This document shows positions 44,686 to 53,725 of a stretch of DNA of 64,000 nucleotides, one piece after another. The notes below the pieces were generated by a model that worked only from the letters and a program-made list of their open reading frames with translations, was not told where the DNA came from and made no database searches. The translations under genes were made by a program, and so were the position numbers. Numbering within the stretch: the first letter of the stretch is position 1; the number at the start of each line of letters is the position of its first letter. Origin of the DNA: Candidatus Thiodiazotropha sp. (ex Epidulcina cf. delphinae) (lineage in GTDB: Bacteria; Pseudomonadota; Gammaproteobacteria; Chromatiales; Chromatiaceae); assembly GCA_025656455.1 (NCBI GenBank), contig JAHXHS010000005.1:75411-139410 (forward strand). The letters run 5' to 3'.

Positions 44686-47217
44686 ATGACTTTGAAAGAA
44701 ACCAGCCAGCCATCCCCGGAAAGAGAGCATACGCGAACCGGGTTATCCAAGGAATCGCTGAAACGCGCCTTTAAGGATAATCTGTTCTATGTTCAGGCGC
44801 GATTCCAGGATGTTGCCACCCCCCACGACCTGTATATGGCGGCGGCTTACACCGTGCGTGATCGGATGTTCGAACGCTGGATCAAGAGCGCACAGACCTA
44901 TCAGGAGCACAATGCCCGCACCGTCTGCTATTTGTCGGCCGAATACCTGCTGGGCCCGCATCTGGGCAACAATCTGATCAATCTCGGCATTATGGACAAC
45001 GCTTGCCAGGCCGCCGAGGAGATGGGGCTGGATATGGAGAATATCCTGGCCCAGGAAGAGGAGCCGGGATTGGGCAACGGCGGCCTGGGAAGACTCGCCG
45101 CCTGCTACATGGACTCCCTCTCCACCTTGCAGATTCCCGCCATCGGCTACGGCATCCGCTATGAGTTTGGGATCTTCGATCAGGAGATCCACGACGGCTG
45201 GCAAGTGGAGATCTCCGATCTGTGGCTGCGCAACGGCAATCCCTGGGAGATCCCCCGCCCCAAGCTGCGCTACCCGGTGAAGTTCGGCGGCAGCGTGGAG
45301 CGCCACACGGAAGAGCACGGCCAGCAGCGCATCTGCTGGCTGCCCGACATCGAGGTCAACGGGGTCGCCTACGATACGCCGATCCTGGGTTTCGGCGTCG
45401 ATAACGCCAATCTGCTGCGCCTGTGGCATGCCGAGGCCTCCCAGTCATTCGACTTTCACACCTTTCATCACGGCAACTACTATGGGGCGGTGAATGCCAA
45501 GATAGCGGCAGAGAGCATTACCAAGGTGCTCTATCCCAATGATGAGCCCGAGGTAGGCAAGGAGCTCCGTCTCAAGCAGCAGTACTTTTTCGTCTCCTGC
45601 TCTTTGCAGGATATGATCCGGCTCTGTCTGAAGAACGCTCCCGGCCATGCCGGGCTGGAGGATTTTCATAACAAATTCACCGCCCAGCTCAACGATACCC
45701 ATCCCGCCATCGCCGTAGCCGAGTTGATGCGGCTGTTGATGGACGATCATCAAATGGCGTGGCAGTCAGCCTGGCGCATCACCCGCCATACCTTTGCCTA
45801 CACCAATCACACCCTGTTGCCGGAGGCGCTGGAGTGCTGGTCGTTGGAGCTGTTTCGGCGCCTGTTGCCCCGTCACCTGGAGATCATCTATGAGATCAAT
45901 CACCACTTCCTAGACCAGGTGCGGATGCGATTCCCCTGGGACCATGAACGCATCAACCGCATGTCGCTGATCGGCGAGGAGCAGCCGCGCACCGTGCGGA
46001 TGGCCAATCTGGCCAGCGTGGGCAGCTATGCGGTAAACGGGGTGGCGGCGATGCACTCTGAACTGGTCAAGAGCACTATCCTGAAGGATTTCTACGAATT
46101 GTGGCCAGACAAGTTCCACAATGTGACCAACGGCATCACGCCAAGGCGTTTCGTCCAGTTGAGCAATCCAGGGCTGAATGCCATTCTCCACGAGCTCGCG
46201 GGCCCCGAATGGGCGAAAGACCTGGACAATCTCAGGCGTTTGGAGCCGCTGGCGGACGACGCAGGCTTCCAGGATCGCTGGCGGGGGATGAAGCTGGCCG
46301 CCAAGGAGTGCTTGGCGAAACGCATCATGACGGCCACCGGGGTGAAGGTGAATCCCCGCTCCCTGTTCGATATCCAGGTGAAGAGGATCCATGAATACAA
46401 GCGCCAGCATCTGAATGTGCTGCACATTATCTCGCTCTACAACCGGATTAAGCAGAACCCTAATCTGGAGCTGCATCCCCGCACCTTCGTATTCGGCGGC
46501 AAGGCGGCGCCGGGTTATGCAATGGCCAAGCTGATCATCAAGCTGATCAACTCGGTGGCCGAGATCATCAACAACGATCCGCAGATCAATGAGCACCTGC
46601 GGGTGGTGTTCTACCCTGACTTCAATGTCAAGAACGCTGAACCCATCTATCCGGCGGCGGATCTGTCGGAGCAGATCTCCACGGCCGGGAAAGAGGCCTC
46701 GGGCACCGGCAATATGAAATTCTCAATGAACGGGGCGCTGACTATCGGCACCCTAGACGGCGCCAATGTGGAGATCCGCGAGGAGGTGGGCCATGAGAAC
46801 TTTTTCTGTTTCGGTCTGACCGAGGAGCAGGTGGCGGAGACATCGCGGAACGGCTATCGCCCCTGGGATCTCTACCAAGACAATCCGCAATTGCATGAGA
46901 CCATCGCCCTGATCAATGCCGGCGTGTTCTCTCATGGGGACAGGGAGCTGTTTCGGCCTCTGACTGACAATCTGATCAATCACGATCCGTTTCTGGTGTT
47001 GGCGGACTATCAATCCTATGTGGATCGCCAGAATGAGGTAAACCAGACCTTCCTCGATCCGTCTCGCTGGAACCGGATGTCGATCCTGAACGTTGCGCGG
47101 ATGGGTAAGTTCTCTTCTGACCGCTCGATTCGAGAGTATTGCGAAAAGATCTGGAAGGTGAAGCCGGTCAAGGTCGAGGTTACCAACCTGAACCATGACA
47201 AGGTCTCGTTCAGCTAA
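44686..47217 (+). CDS. glgP: Glycogen/alpha-glucan phosphorylase
   Basis: PLP-dependent phosphorylase that releases glucose-1-phosphate from glycogen. At 843 residues it is of full family length. It shows AEYLLGPHLGNNLIN near the N-terminus, GNGGLGRLAACYMDSL, and the PLP site EASGTGNMKFSMNGAL with the Schiff-base lysine at K678. It stands alone, without other glg genes. Together with zwf-pgl-gnd it gives a route from stored glycogen to NADPH. The ribosome-binding site is weak; the ATG at 44686 fits the family N-terminus. Confidence 0.96.
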   Translation: MTLKETSQPSPEREHTRTGLSKESLKRAFKDNLFYVQARFQDVATPHDLYMAAAYTVRDRMFERWIKSAQTYQEHNARTVCYLSAEYLLGPHLGNNLINLGIMDNACQAAEEMGLDMENILAQEEEPGLGNGGLGRLAACYMDSLSTLQIPAIGYGIRYEFGIFDQEIHDGWQVEISDLWLRNGNPWEIPRPKLRYPVKFGGSVERHTEEHGQQRICWLPDIEVNGVAYDTPILGFGVDNANLLRLWHAEASQSFDFHTFHHGNYYGAVNAKIAAESITKVLYPNDEPEVGKELRLKQQYFFVSCSLQDMIRLCLKNAPGHAGLEDFHNKFTAQLNDTHPAIAVAELMRLLMDDHQMAWQSAWRITRHTFAYTNHTLLPEALECWSLELFRRLLPRHLEIIYEINHHFLDQVRMRFPWDHERINRMSLIGEEQPRTVRMANLASVGSYAVNGVAAMHSELVKSTILKDFYELWPDKFHNVTNGITPRRFVQLSNPGLNAILHELAGPEWAKDLDNLRRLEPLADDAGFQDRWRGMKLAAKECLAKRIMTATGVKVNPRSLFDIQVKRIHEYKRQHLNVLHIISLYNRIKQNPNLELHPRTFVFGGKAAPGYAMAKLIIKLINSVAEIINNDPQINEHLRVVFYPDFNVKNAEPIYPAADLSEQISTAGKEASGTGNMKFSMNGALTIGTLDGANVEIREEVGHENFFCFGLTEEQVAETSRNGYRPWDLYQDNPQLHETIALINAGVFSHGDRELFRPLTDNLINHDPFLVLADYQSYVDRQNEVNQTFLDPSRWNRMSILNVARMGKFSSDRSIREYCEKIWKVKPVKVEVTNLNHDKVSFS

Positions 47218-47228
47218 CCGCAGGGCGG

Positions 47229-47358
47229 GTAGGGTACGGCCCAGCCGCACGCTTGAAGCGTGTCGCGTCAAACAGCAAGACGGTTGTCGTCGCCGTAAGT
47301 TATCGCCATGGCGTGTGGATCTGGAGGCCCCATTCGGTGCGGCTGGGCCGCACCCTAC
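47229..47358. repeat. GTAGGGTGCGGCC-type inverted repeat pair
   Basis: GTAGGGTACGGCCCAGCCGC (from 47229) and GTGCGGCTGGGCCGCACCCT (from 47337) are complementary with one or two mismatches and each is palindromic itself. They flank about 85 bases between the convergent glgP and spermidine-synthase-like genes. Related copies are at 44244 and 63566. Confidence 0.65.
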
Positions 47359-47386
47359 CGTGGCTGCGAAAACCTCCCGATGTCTG

Positions 47387-49813
47387 CTATTGAGATTTTT
47401 GAGGGAAAACGGTCAGCGCGCCTGCATACAATATCAGCGCACAGAGAATGACTGCGCTAAAGCCGAAATGGATGGCGATCAGGGTGGCGGTCCCGGCGCT
47501 GATTACCGAAGCGTAGCCGTTGACCCCCCATGCCCAGGGAATCAGATCGGCGGCCTGCTGTTTCATGGAGGCGATGGCCAGGGGAAAAGGCATGCCCATG
47601 AAAAAGGCCAGTGGGGCGATGAGGAGTATCGAAATAATCATCTTCAACGCCATCGGAATATGACCGAGGAGATTGAACAGAGGCCCCAGCAAAAATAGAT
47701 AACCGACGCCCAACAGGATGATGGCTGTGACGGCCTGGGCGGCGATCCGCTTCTGGGCGTATCTGCCCGATAGCCTTTCGCAGGTCAGGCTCCCTAAGCC
47801 GGCAAAGATCAGAAAAGCGGTCAACGACATTGAAATGGCATAGATGGGATGGTGCAAAAACAGCAGAAATCTTTGTATGACGGCGATCTCGATAAACAGG
47901 AACGCCAGCCCGATGGCGAAAAAATAGAGCAGCACAAGCCAACGGCTGACGCCGGGTCCCGAAGCAGCCGTTTCATGAACGGTGAAGCGCAAGGGCAGGA
48001 TAATCAATAAGGCGCTGAGTACGGCCGTCAGGCCCAGGGTAAGGACGAGGACGATGTAGCCCCATTCGATCAGCGGCATGCCGCCGCTGTCGCGCAGCCT
48101 GAAGGCCTCGACGAAACTTTCCCATTTAAAGAAATGGTGAAAATAGGGACGGTCATCCGTGGCGGGGCGGAGATTGAATTTATAGCTGTCGATGAGCGCT
48201 TCCAGCCGATTCGAGACGATCTGCCGGCCTGCCCGGTAGAAGACGGGTTCGCTCAACAGGTTGTAGCGATTGGCCTGCGCCTCTGTGAGCCGATGGGTAT
48301 AGGCCTGATCGAATAGACGCTGTTGACAGAATCTATCGACCCGGTCCAGCTCAGGGTCGGAGAAGAGGCCGTTCTTGATCAGCAGCGTGCCGGTCTGCCA
48401 ATTGCGGATCAGCACCAGGCGTCTGTCGATGTCGCTCTCATGCAACGACGCCAGGGCCTGGTAGGCGGTGGCGAAGAGCTTGAGCATGTCCCTGGGCGGC
48501 GTCTTGATCCAGCGGGTTATGGAGAGATAGCCGTCGGGGGCAAGGCGGGAGAGATAGAGCTGCAGCGCCTCGCGGGTATAGAGATAGCTCTCGTTGAGCG
48601 CATACAGGCCCGATGAGGAGGCATTCGCCGCATCGATCAGGGCGATTTGAATCACGTCGTATCGCTGCTGAGTGCTGCTGAGAAAGTCGCGGGCCTCCGC
48701 AATCCGCACCCTGGTATGGGGATTGTCATAGACCGTTCCCGCGAACGCCTTATAGTCATTGTTCAGCAGATCGATAAGTTGTGGATTGAGTTCGAGGGCG
48801 TCCACTGACGGCGTCTGGTGGTATCGTGCCAGCAACAGGTCCGAGCCTGTCCCGCTTCCGATCACCAGCAGCCTGGACGGCGGCCGCAAGTGATAGGCCA
48901 GGGCCGAGGTGGTCTGATCGAGATAGCCCAGGGACTCCGTTGCATCGGGGTAGCGGGTGATGGCCGACAGATTGTCCGCATCGGTGAACAGGCCCAGTTG
49001 TTCAAGGGGTTCGGTGGTGTTTGCAAGGCTCAAGCCCGGCGCATGACGAAGCGGCATCTCCTCGCTGGCCACGACGGTGAGCTGTCCCAATGGCGATGCG
49101 TATTGATCGAGGATGCGCGCGCCCTTGACCTGTAGGGTCTGCATCAACCCTTTATAAGGTGAGTAGATCAATGAGATGTAGGGCGAACCGGCGAGCAGGA
49201 TGACTGCTAATGCCGCCGTAGCGGCAAACAGGGATCGCCTGGAGCTGAGTTTTAGCTCCGCTGCCGAAACTGCGGCCGCGGCAACCCCGGTCAGGCTGAT
49301 GACAGGCAGGATCTTTTCCGGCATCAGCAGATGCATGACAAAGATAATGGCAACCGCGCCGAGGCCGGCGCCGAGCAGGTCGGCCGCGTAGATCCTGGAG
49401 ACCCGCAGGCCGGGAAAGACCATGAAGGTCATACAGATCGCCCCGGCGGCGAAGGCGAAGGGCAAGGCAAGCAGCAGGAAGATCAATACCAGATTGACGA
49501 TCTGGCGATAGTCCCAGAATAGCTCCTCGATATTGAAGCTGAGGGACTGGGCCGCGAGAAACGCCCCGAGGGAGGAGAGGGCAAAGAGCAGGATAGCGAG
49601 GGGATAGAGCCGGGTGTAGTGGCGGACCACGGCCGACTGCGCGGGATAGAGCAGACTGCCGCTGATGCCGTAACCCAGCAGCGCTAGCGCGATCACCATA
49701 TAGGCGAAATGGTGCCACTGGATAATGGAGAAGAGGCGCATCAGCAGGATCTCATAGGCCAACGCCGAGGCTGATAGGATGGCGATGGAGAGATAAGGCG
49801 GTCGCTGGGTCAT
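47387..49813 (-). CDS. Membrane-embedded spermidine-synthase-like protein
   Basis: A 808-residue protein with three parts. An N-terminal membrane domain of about six or seven helices (from SIAILSASALAYEILLMRLF), a Rossmann methyltransferase/polyamine-synthase-like domain in the middle (LLVIGSGTGSDLLLAR; VDALELNPQLIDLL), and a C-terminal membrane domain of about seven helices. The spermidine synthase active-site Asp region is not clearly conserved, so aminopropyl transfer is doubtful. ATG 49813 is chosen over TTG 49825. No neighbours point to a substrate. Confidence 0.78.
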   Translation of the reverse strand: MTQRPPYLSIAILSASALAYEILLMRLFSIIQWHHFAYMVIALALLGYGISGSLLYPAQSAVVRHYTRLYPLAILLFALSSLGAFLAAQSLSFNIEELFWDYRQIVNLVLIFLLLALPFAFAAGAICMTFMVFPGLRVSRIYAADLLGAGLGAVAIIFVMHLLMPEKILPVISLTGVAAAAVSAAELKLSSRRSLFAATAALAVILLAGSPYISLIYSPYKGLMQTLQVKGARILDQYASPLGQLTVVASEEMPLRHAPGLSLANTTEPLEQLGLFTDADNLSAITRYPDATESLGYLDQTTSALAYHLRPPSRLLVIGSGTGSDLLLARYHQTPSVDALELNPQLIDLLNNDYKAFAGTVYDNPHTRVRIAEARDFLSSTQQRYDVIQIALIDAANASSSGLYALNESYLYTREALQLYLSRLAPDGYLSITRWIKTPPRDMLKLFATAYQALASLHESDIDRRLVLIRNWQTGTLLIKNGLFSDPELDRVDRFCQQRLFDQAYTHRLTEAQANRYNLLSEPVFYRAGRQIVSNRLEALIDSYKFNLRPATDDRPYFHHFFKWESFVEAFRLRDSGGMPLIEWGYIVLVLTLGLTAVLSALLIILPLRFTVHETAASGPGVSRWLVLLYFFAIGLAFLFIEIAVIQRFLLFLHHPIYAISMSLTAFLIFAGLGSLTCERLSGRYAQKRIAAQAVTAIILLGVGYLFLLGPLFNLLGHIPMALKMIISILLIAPLAFFMGMPFPLAIASMKQQAADLIPWAWGVNGYASVISAGTATLIAIHFGFSAVILCALILYAGALTVFPQKSQ

Positions 49814-49835
49814 GGCGTTTCTCAAACTCCACTGT

Positions 49836-50323
49836 TAATTTTGAATTATGAATGTTGAATTTTGAATTGTCGGTGTGCGCTATGCGCACGTTTTTTTAAT
49901 ATGGCTCTTCCCCTGATCGGGTGGGTAGCTCATGCAAATCATTATTCAACTCAAAGCTGATTGTCCGCGAATGAACGCCAATTAACGCAAATGCAAATAA
50001 TCCATCTGTACCTTGCCTTGATGGTTTTCAATCGCGGCGAAAGGAGACTCTCGCCAAGTCGGCAAAGCCTCTTCCGGCCTTGCATGCTTGGCGAGAGAAA
50101 TTTCGCCGCATGACCCCAGCGGGTTAGCGGAACCACGGCATGAGGCCATTCACAGCGAATTTGCGTTTATTCGCGTTCATTTGCGGACAAATCCCGCTTG
50201 ATATGAGTTGATGCGCATGATTTTCTTACCCACCCGAATAGGGGAAAAGCCTTTAATATTAAAAAAGTCGCGAGCGAAGCGAGCACCGACAATTCAAAAT
50301 TCAACATTCATAATTCAAAATTA
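49836..50323. repeat. Four-layer nested palindrome, 488 bp
   Basis: The outermost arms, 49836-49875 and 50284-50323 (TAATTTTGAATTATGAATGT..., 40 bases), are perfectly complementary. Inside are 49904-49927 with 50227-50250 (GCTCTTCCCCTGATCGGGTG type), 49963-49992 with 50158-50188 (GTCCGCGAATGAACGCCAAT type), and a central hairpin CTCTCGCCAAG (50048-50058) with CTTGGCGAGAG (50087-50097). The three inner layers occur separately at other places in the window. No gene lies inside. Confidence 0.85.
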
Positions 50324-50338
50324 TTACCGCCTTCGGCG

Positions 50339-51079
50339 TTAATGCTCTCCGGTGAGCGGTACGAATCTGACCGGGAGTATCTGGCGGACGGTGATCGCCT
50401 CGTCAGGGGCTTTGTCGACCAGCAGCAACTGCTGGGTCATGAAGCGGCTGCCTACCGGTATGATCATCTTGCCGCCGGGCTTCAACTGTTTGATCAGGGG
50501 TGGCGGGATATGGCTTGCGGCGGCGGTGACGATAATGATGTCAAAGGGCGCATGTTTCTCCCAGCCGTGGTAGCCGTCGGCGATGTCGACTTCGATATTG
50601 TGGTAACCAAGGTCTTTAAGGCGTTCCCGAGCCTGTTCGCCCAGGGGCTCGACGATCTCCATGGAAAAGACCTGTTTCACCAGCCGCGACAGGATGGCCG
50701 CCTGGTAGCCTGAGCCGGTGCCGATCTCCAGCGCCCGGTGATCCTGTTGCGGGGCGATCAGATCGGTCATGATCGCCACAATATAGGGTTGGGAGATGGT
50801 CTGGCCGTGACCGATGGGCAGCGGACGGTTCTCATAGGCCTGATCGCGGCTGTCGACCGGGACGAACCGGTGGCGCGGCACCTCGGCAAGCGCCTCCATG
50901 ACCCGCATATCGAGCCGTGACTTGTCGAGATAGAGGCTGGTCTCCCGCACATCCTGTTCGATCAGCTGTACCATCCGCGCTCTGGCGGCGCTGTAGCCGT
51001 CGGCGGCGCCTTTCGCCGATGCGCCGATGCCGATGAGGAGAGTGAGCGCAACCCAGTTGACAAGCTTTCTCATAGACAT
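50339..51079 (-). CDS. pcm: Exported protein-L-isoaspartate O-methyltransferase
   Basis: Methylates isoaspartyl residues in damaged proteins with S-adenosylmethionine. About 246 residues with a signal-peptide-like N-terminus (KLVNWVALTLLIGIGASAKG). The catalytic domain has PRHRFVP, the family motif PIGHGQTISQPYIVA and SAM loop EIGTGSGYQAAIL. Most Pcm proteins are cytoplasmic and start close to the domain, so an exported form would need SAM in the periplasm; the N-terminus could instead be a membrane anchor. GGGAG lies upstream of ATG 51079. It diverges from the BTAD regulator gene. Confidence 0.88.
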   Translation of the reverse strand: MSMRKLVNWVALTLLIGIGASAKGAADGYSAARARMVQLIEQDVRETSLYLDKSRLDMRVMEALAEVPRHRFVPVDSRDQAYENRPLPIGHGQTISQPYIVAIMTDLIAPQQDHRALEIGTGSGYQAAILSRLVKQVFSMEIVEPLGEQARERLKDLGYHNIEVDIADGYHGWEKHAPFDIIIVTAAASHIPPPLIKQLKPGGKMIIPVGSRFMTQQLLLVDKAPDEAITVRQILPVRFVPLTGEH

Positions 51080-51191
51080 GCCGGTTTCTCCCTTTGCTGC
51101 TTACAATATAGAATATCGACGGGAAATAAGAATTGAGAGGGGTGGCGGCCGAGACTATGATTACAAGAAATGACAGACATGCTTCCATCTC

Positions 51192-53288
51192 ATGAGTGAC
51201 CGGAATCCCGATATTCATCCCTCCTTTGCTTCCTATCTGAAAGAGAAAGATCCAGTCGCTTATATCAGGGAGTTGTGTGAGCAAGGCCTAGGATGGTGGT
51301 TTGAGATGCGCTTTCCTGAAATCGCCTGCCATCTCGGGCCGGTCATGGATCTGCAAGACCCCGCCTCCCTGCCGAGCCGATTGCTGTTTCTGACCGCTGC
51401 CATTGACCCTGCCACGCAAGAGGCAACCTATGATGAGCTGTTCAATCGTTTCAGCACGGAAAACGATCATGAGGGGGCTGCCGCCGCGTGTTGCGCCGGG
51501 GCGGCCGCTGTCTGGGGCAGCGGTTCGGCCCTGGAGCGGCTTTCGTCCTGGGAGCGGCGAATCGAGGCGTGTCTTGCATGGGACAACCGGGTTTCGGATC
51601 TGGCGCGAGCCAGTCTGCTGTGCTTGAGAGGGCAGATACAACATGCGCGATACGGTGAGATCAAGGAAGCGCTGAAGAGTTACCGGGAATTCATGGCGCT
51701 GGCGGAAAGGAGCGAGTCGCGGTCGCTAATGGCCTTCAGCGCCGGTCTATTGATCTACCCGGTAACGCTGATGGGGCGCCGTTCTGAATTGGACGCCCTG
51801 TTGTTAAGCGCCATGCCTTTATGCGATCAACCGCGGGTATCACCATTTTGCGACGCCTATTTACAGATGTCCGTGAGCCTGGCCCTATCCCTCAAGGGCG
51901 AGGCCGCGCAGGGCGAACAGAGGCTGAAACAGTTGGCTGCCCAGCCCCATTTCCCCCACTTGCCGCCATCTTTGCAGCTCTTTACCTTAGGCCATCTGCT
52001 GATGACCTTGGCGTTCCAGCACAAGAACGATGAGGCGCAAGCGCTGGCCGAGCGGATGCTGAACCTGGGTATTCCCGAGGGCCATGCCTTCTTCAACGCC
52101 TATGCCCATAATTGTCTGGCGGAAGCGGCCCTCCTCGCGGGCGCGCCGAGCAAGGCCCTGGCCCATGCCCGTGAATCCATCGACCGGGGAAGGGCCAGCG
52201 GCAGCCCGATACCGGAGCTGATGGTCAATCTGATCATCGCCCAGGCGCAGATCGATTTAGGGGAGCTGGATCAGGCGCAGGCCTTATTGACCACCTGGAT
52301 CGATCCTTGGCTTGAAAAGGGATTTCGGTTTCACGCATCCATCGCCCATCTGGAGCTAGCAGGCATCCAGGTAAAAAAAGGCATCACGGAGAAGGCGCGC
52401 CAGCACTATGAGCAAGCTCTGGCCATCATCCCGCAACAGGAGAGATTGCCCCATCTGCACCGTCCGTCGGCATTTACGCAGGCCTTGGAAAAGCAGATCT
52501 ATCCAGCCAACGGCGAAGGCCATTGCTGGACAGGCGCCGCCGAGGCGCCGATAAAGGTCCTGACCTTCGGCGAATTATTGCTGCAAATCAACGACCGAGA
52601 GATCTATGATCGCGACTGGTACGGCAGCTCGACCAAGGCGCTGCTCAAGACCCTCATCGCCCTGGGCGGGAAAAAGATCTCATACGAAGTGCTATGCGAT
52701 CTGCTGTGGCCGGACGCGGATGGCGATGCGGCGGCGCGAAATCTCAAGGTGGCGATTCACCGCTTGAAGAAGACCGGACACGATTCACCTGACCCGGTCG
52801 TCCCTTGGCTGCTGGTGAAACACAAAAGCGTTTCGCTTTCCGGGGTGCTCTGCCATGTGGACTCCCTCTATTTCGAGGCGGAGCTCAGCCATGTACTCGG
52901 CAATGGCGCCGACATCGCAGGACTCGCGGCGCTGCTGGATCTCTATCGGGGGGATTTTTTGGCCAATGACGCCAGTGAGACCTGGATCGTGGGCCGCCGG
53001 GAAGCGCTGCGCAAGCAATACATCCACGGCGTCACAAGCCTGCATGATGTGTGCCTGAAAGAGGGGCAGGAACCACTCGCCGTCCCCTACCTGGAAAAGG
53101 GGCTGGAATACGCGCCGTTTCAGGAGGCGTTGTATGAGCGTCTGATGGCCGCGCACCTGGGTATGGGCTATCCCTCAAAGGCCCTGCTGATCTACCGGCG
53201 GGCGGAGGAGGCGCTGCGCGACGGGCTCGATGTCCGAACCGGGGATGCCCTTCAGTCCCTCGCCGCCCAGGCAAAGGGTTCCTATTAA
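51192..53288 (+). CDS. BTAD/OmpR-type winged-helix regulator with TPR region
   Basis: A 698-residue protein. The first about 430 residues are helical repeats of TPR/MalT kind (ALAHARESIDRGRASG; KARQHYEQALAIIPQ). From about residue 450 a winged helix starts (KVLTFGELLLQINDREI; SYEVLCDLLWPDADGDAAARN), followed by a bacterial transcriptional activation domain (LDLYRGDFLANDASETW to the end). This resembles SARP/LuxR-like large activators without an ATPase domain. Its last codon and stop (TAT TAA) lie in the mobile element that begins at 53283, so the natural C-terminus may have been replaced. Its target is unknown; the secreted gene set downstream is a candidate. Confidence 0.82.
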   Translation: MSDRNPDIHPSFASYLKEKDPVAYIRELCEQGLGWWFEMRFPEIACHLGPVMDLQDPASLPSRLLFLTAAIDPATQEATYDELFNRFSTENDHEGAAAACCAGAAAVWGSGSALERLSSWERRIEACLAWDNRVSDLARASLLCLRGQIQHARYGEIKEALKSYREFMALAERSESRSLMAFSAGLLIYPVTLMGRRSELDALLLSAMPLCDQPRVSPFCDAYLQMSVSLALSLKGEAAQGEQRLKQLAAQPHFPHLPPSLQLFTLGHLLMTLAFQHKNDEAQALAERMLNLGIPEGHAFFNAYAHNCLAEAALLAGAPSKALAHARESIDRGRASGSPIPELMVNLIIAQAQIDLGELDQAQALLTTWIDPWLEKGFRFHASIAHLELAGIQVKKGITEKARQHYEQALAIIPQQERLPHLHRPSAFTQALEKQIYPANGEGHCWTGAAEAPIKVLTFGELLLQINDREIYDRDWYGSSTKALLKTLIALGGKKISYEVLCDLLWPDADGDAAARNLKVAIHRLKKTGHDSPDPVVPWLLVKHKSVSLSGVLCHVDSLYFEAELSHVLGNGADIAGLAALLDLYRGDFLANDASETWIVGRREALRKQYIHGVTSLHDVCLKEGQEPLAVPYLEKGLEYAPFQEALYERLMAAHLGMGYPSKALLIYRRAEEALRDGLDVRTGDALQSLAAQAKGSY

Positions 53289-53568
53289 CCCGGCGACCAA
53301 ATAGGTTGTGTTCAGCCGCTGTGTGCCAGCCTACAGCAAGGCATCAAAACGCCGCTGTAGCACCCCTACAGCAAGTTTTGATAACGCTGTCTGTAGGCTG
53401 GCACACAGCGGCCTGTCGTTTAAATATCAATTGGTTAGGGGCTTCAAGCAGGCCCTTGCTCGGTGTTGTGACGCTTGCCAAGGGAATCAACCCTTGGCGG
53501 CGCGCCACGCCTTGATCAAGGGCCTGCTTGAAGCCCTGAACACAACCTATTTGGTCGCCGGGTTAATA
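53283..53568. mobile_element. MITE-like element, TTAACCCGG family, long copy
   Basis: A 286 bp copy with terminal repeats of about 33 bp (TTAACCCGGCGACCAAATAG at the left) and TA at each border. It has the same internal stems as the copy at 5171 plus an extra segment around 53340-53390 with CTACAGCAAG repeated and GGCATCAAAACGCCG. It supplies the stop codon of the upstream regulator gene. Nothing further is recognised up to 53725 except the GGAGG site of the next gene. Confidence 0.86.
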
Positions 53569-53725
53569 AACTGTAACCGCTCAGTAACCCCGGTTATGCC
53601 AACCTGACCGGAAAGCGTTCATCCAGATTTTCAGCGTCTGTGCCGAAGCCGCCCTGATCGGATTGGCGAATCGGCACTGATCATCGTCCACAATAAATGA
53701 GAACGCTCTTTGGTTGGAGGTCTGT

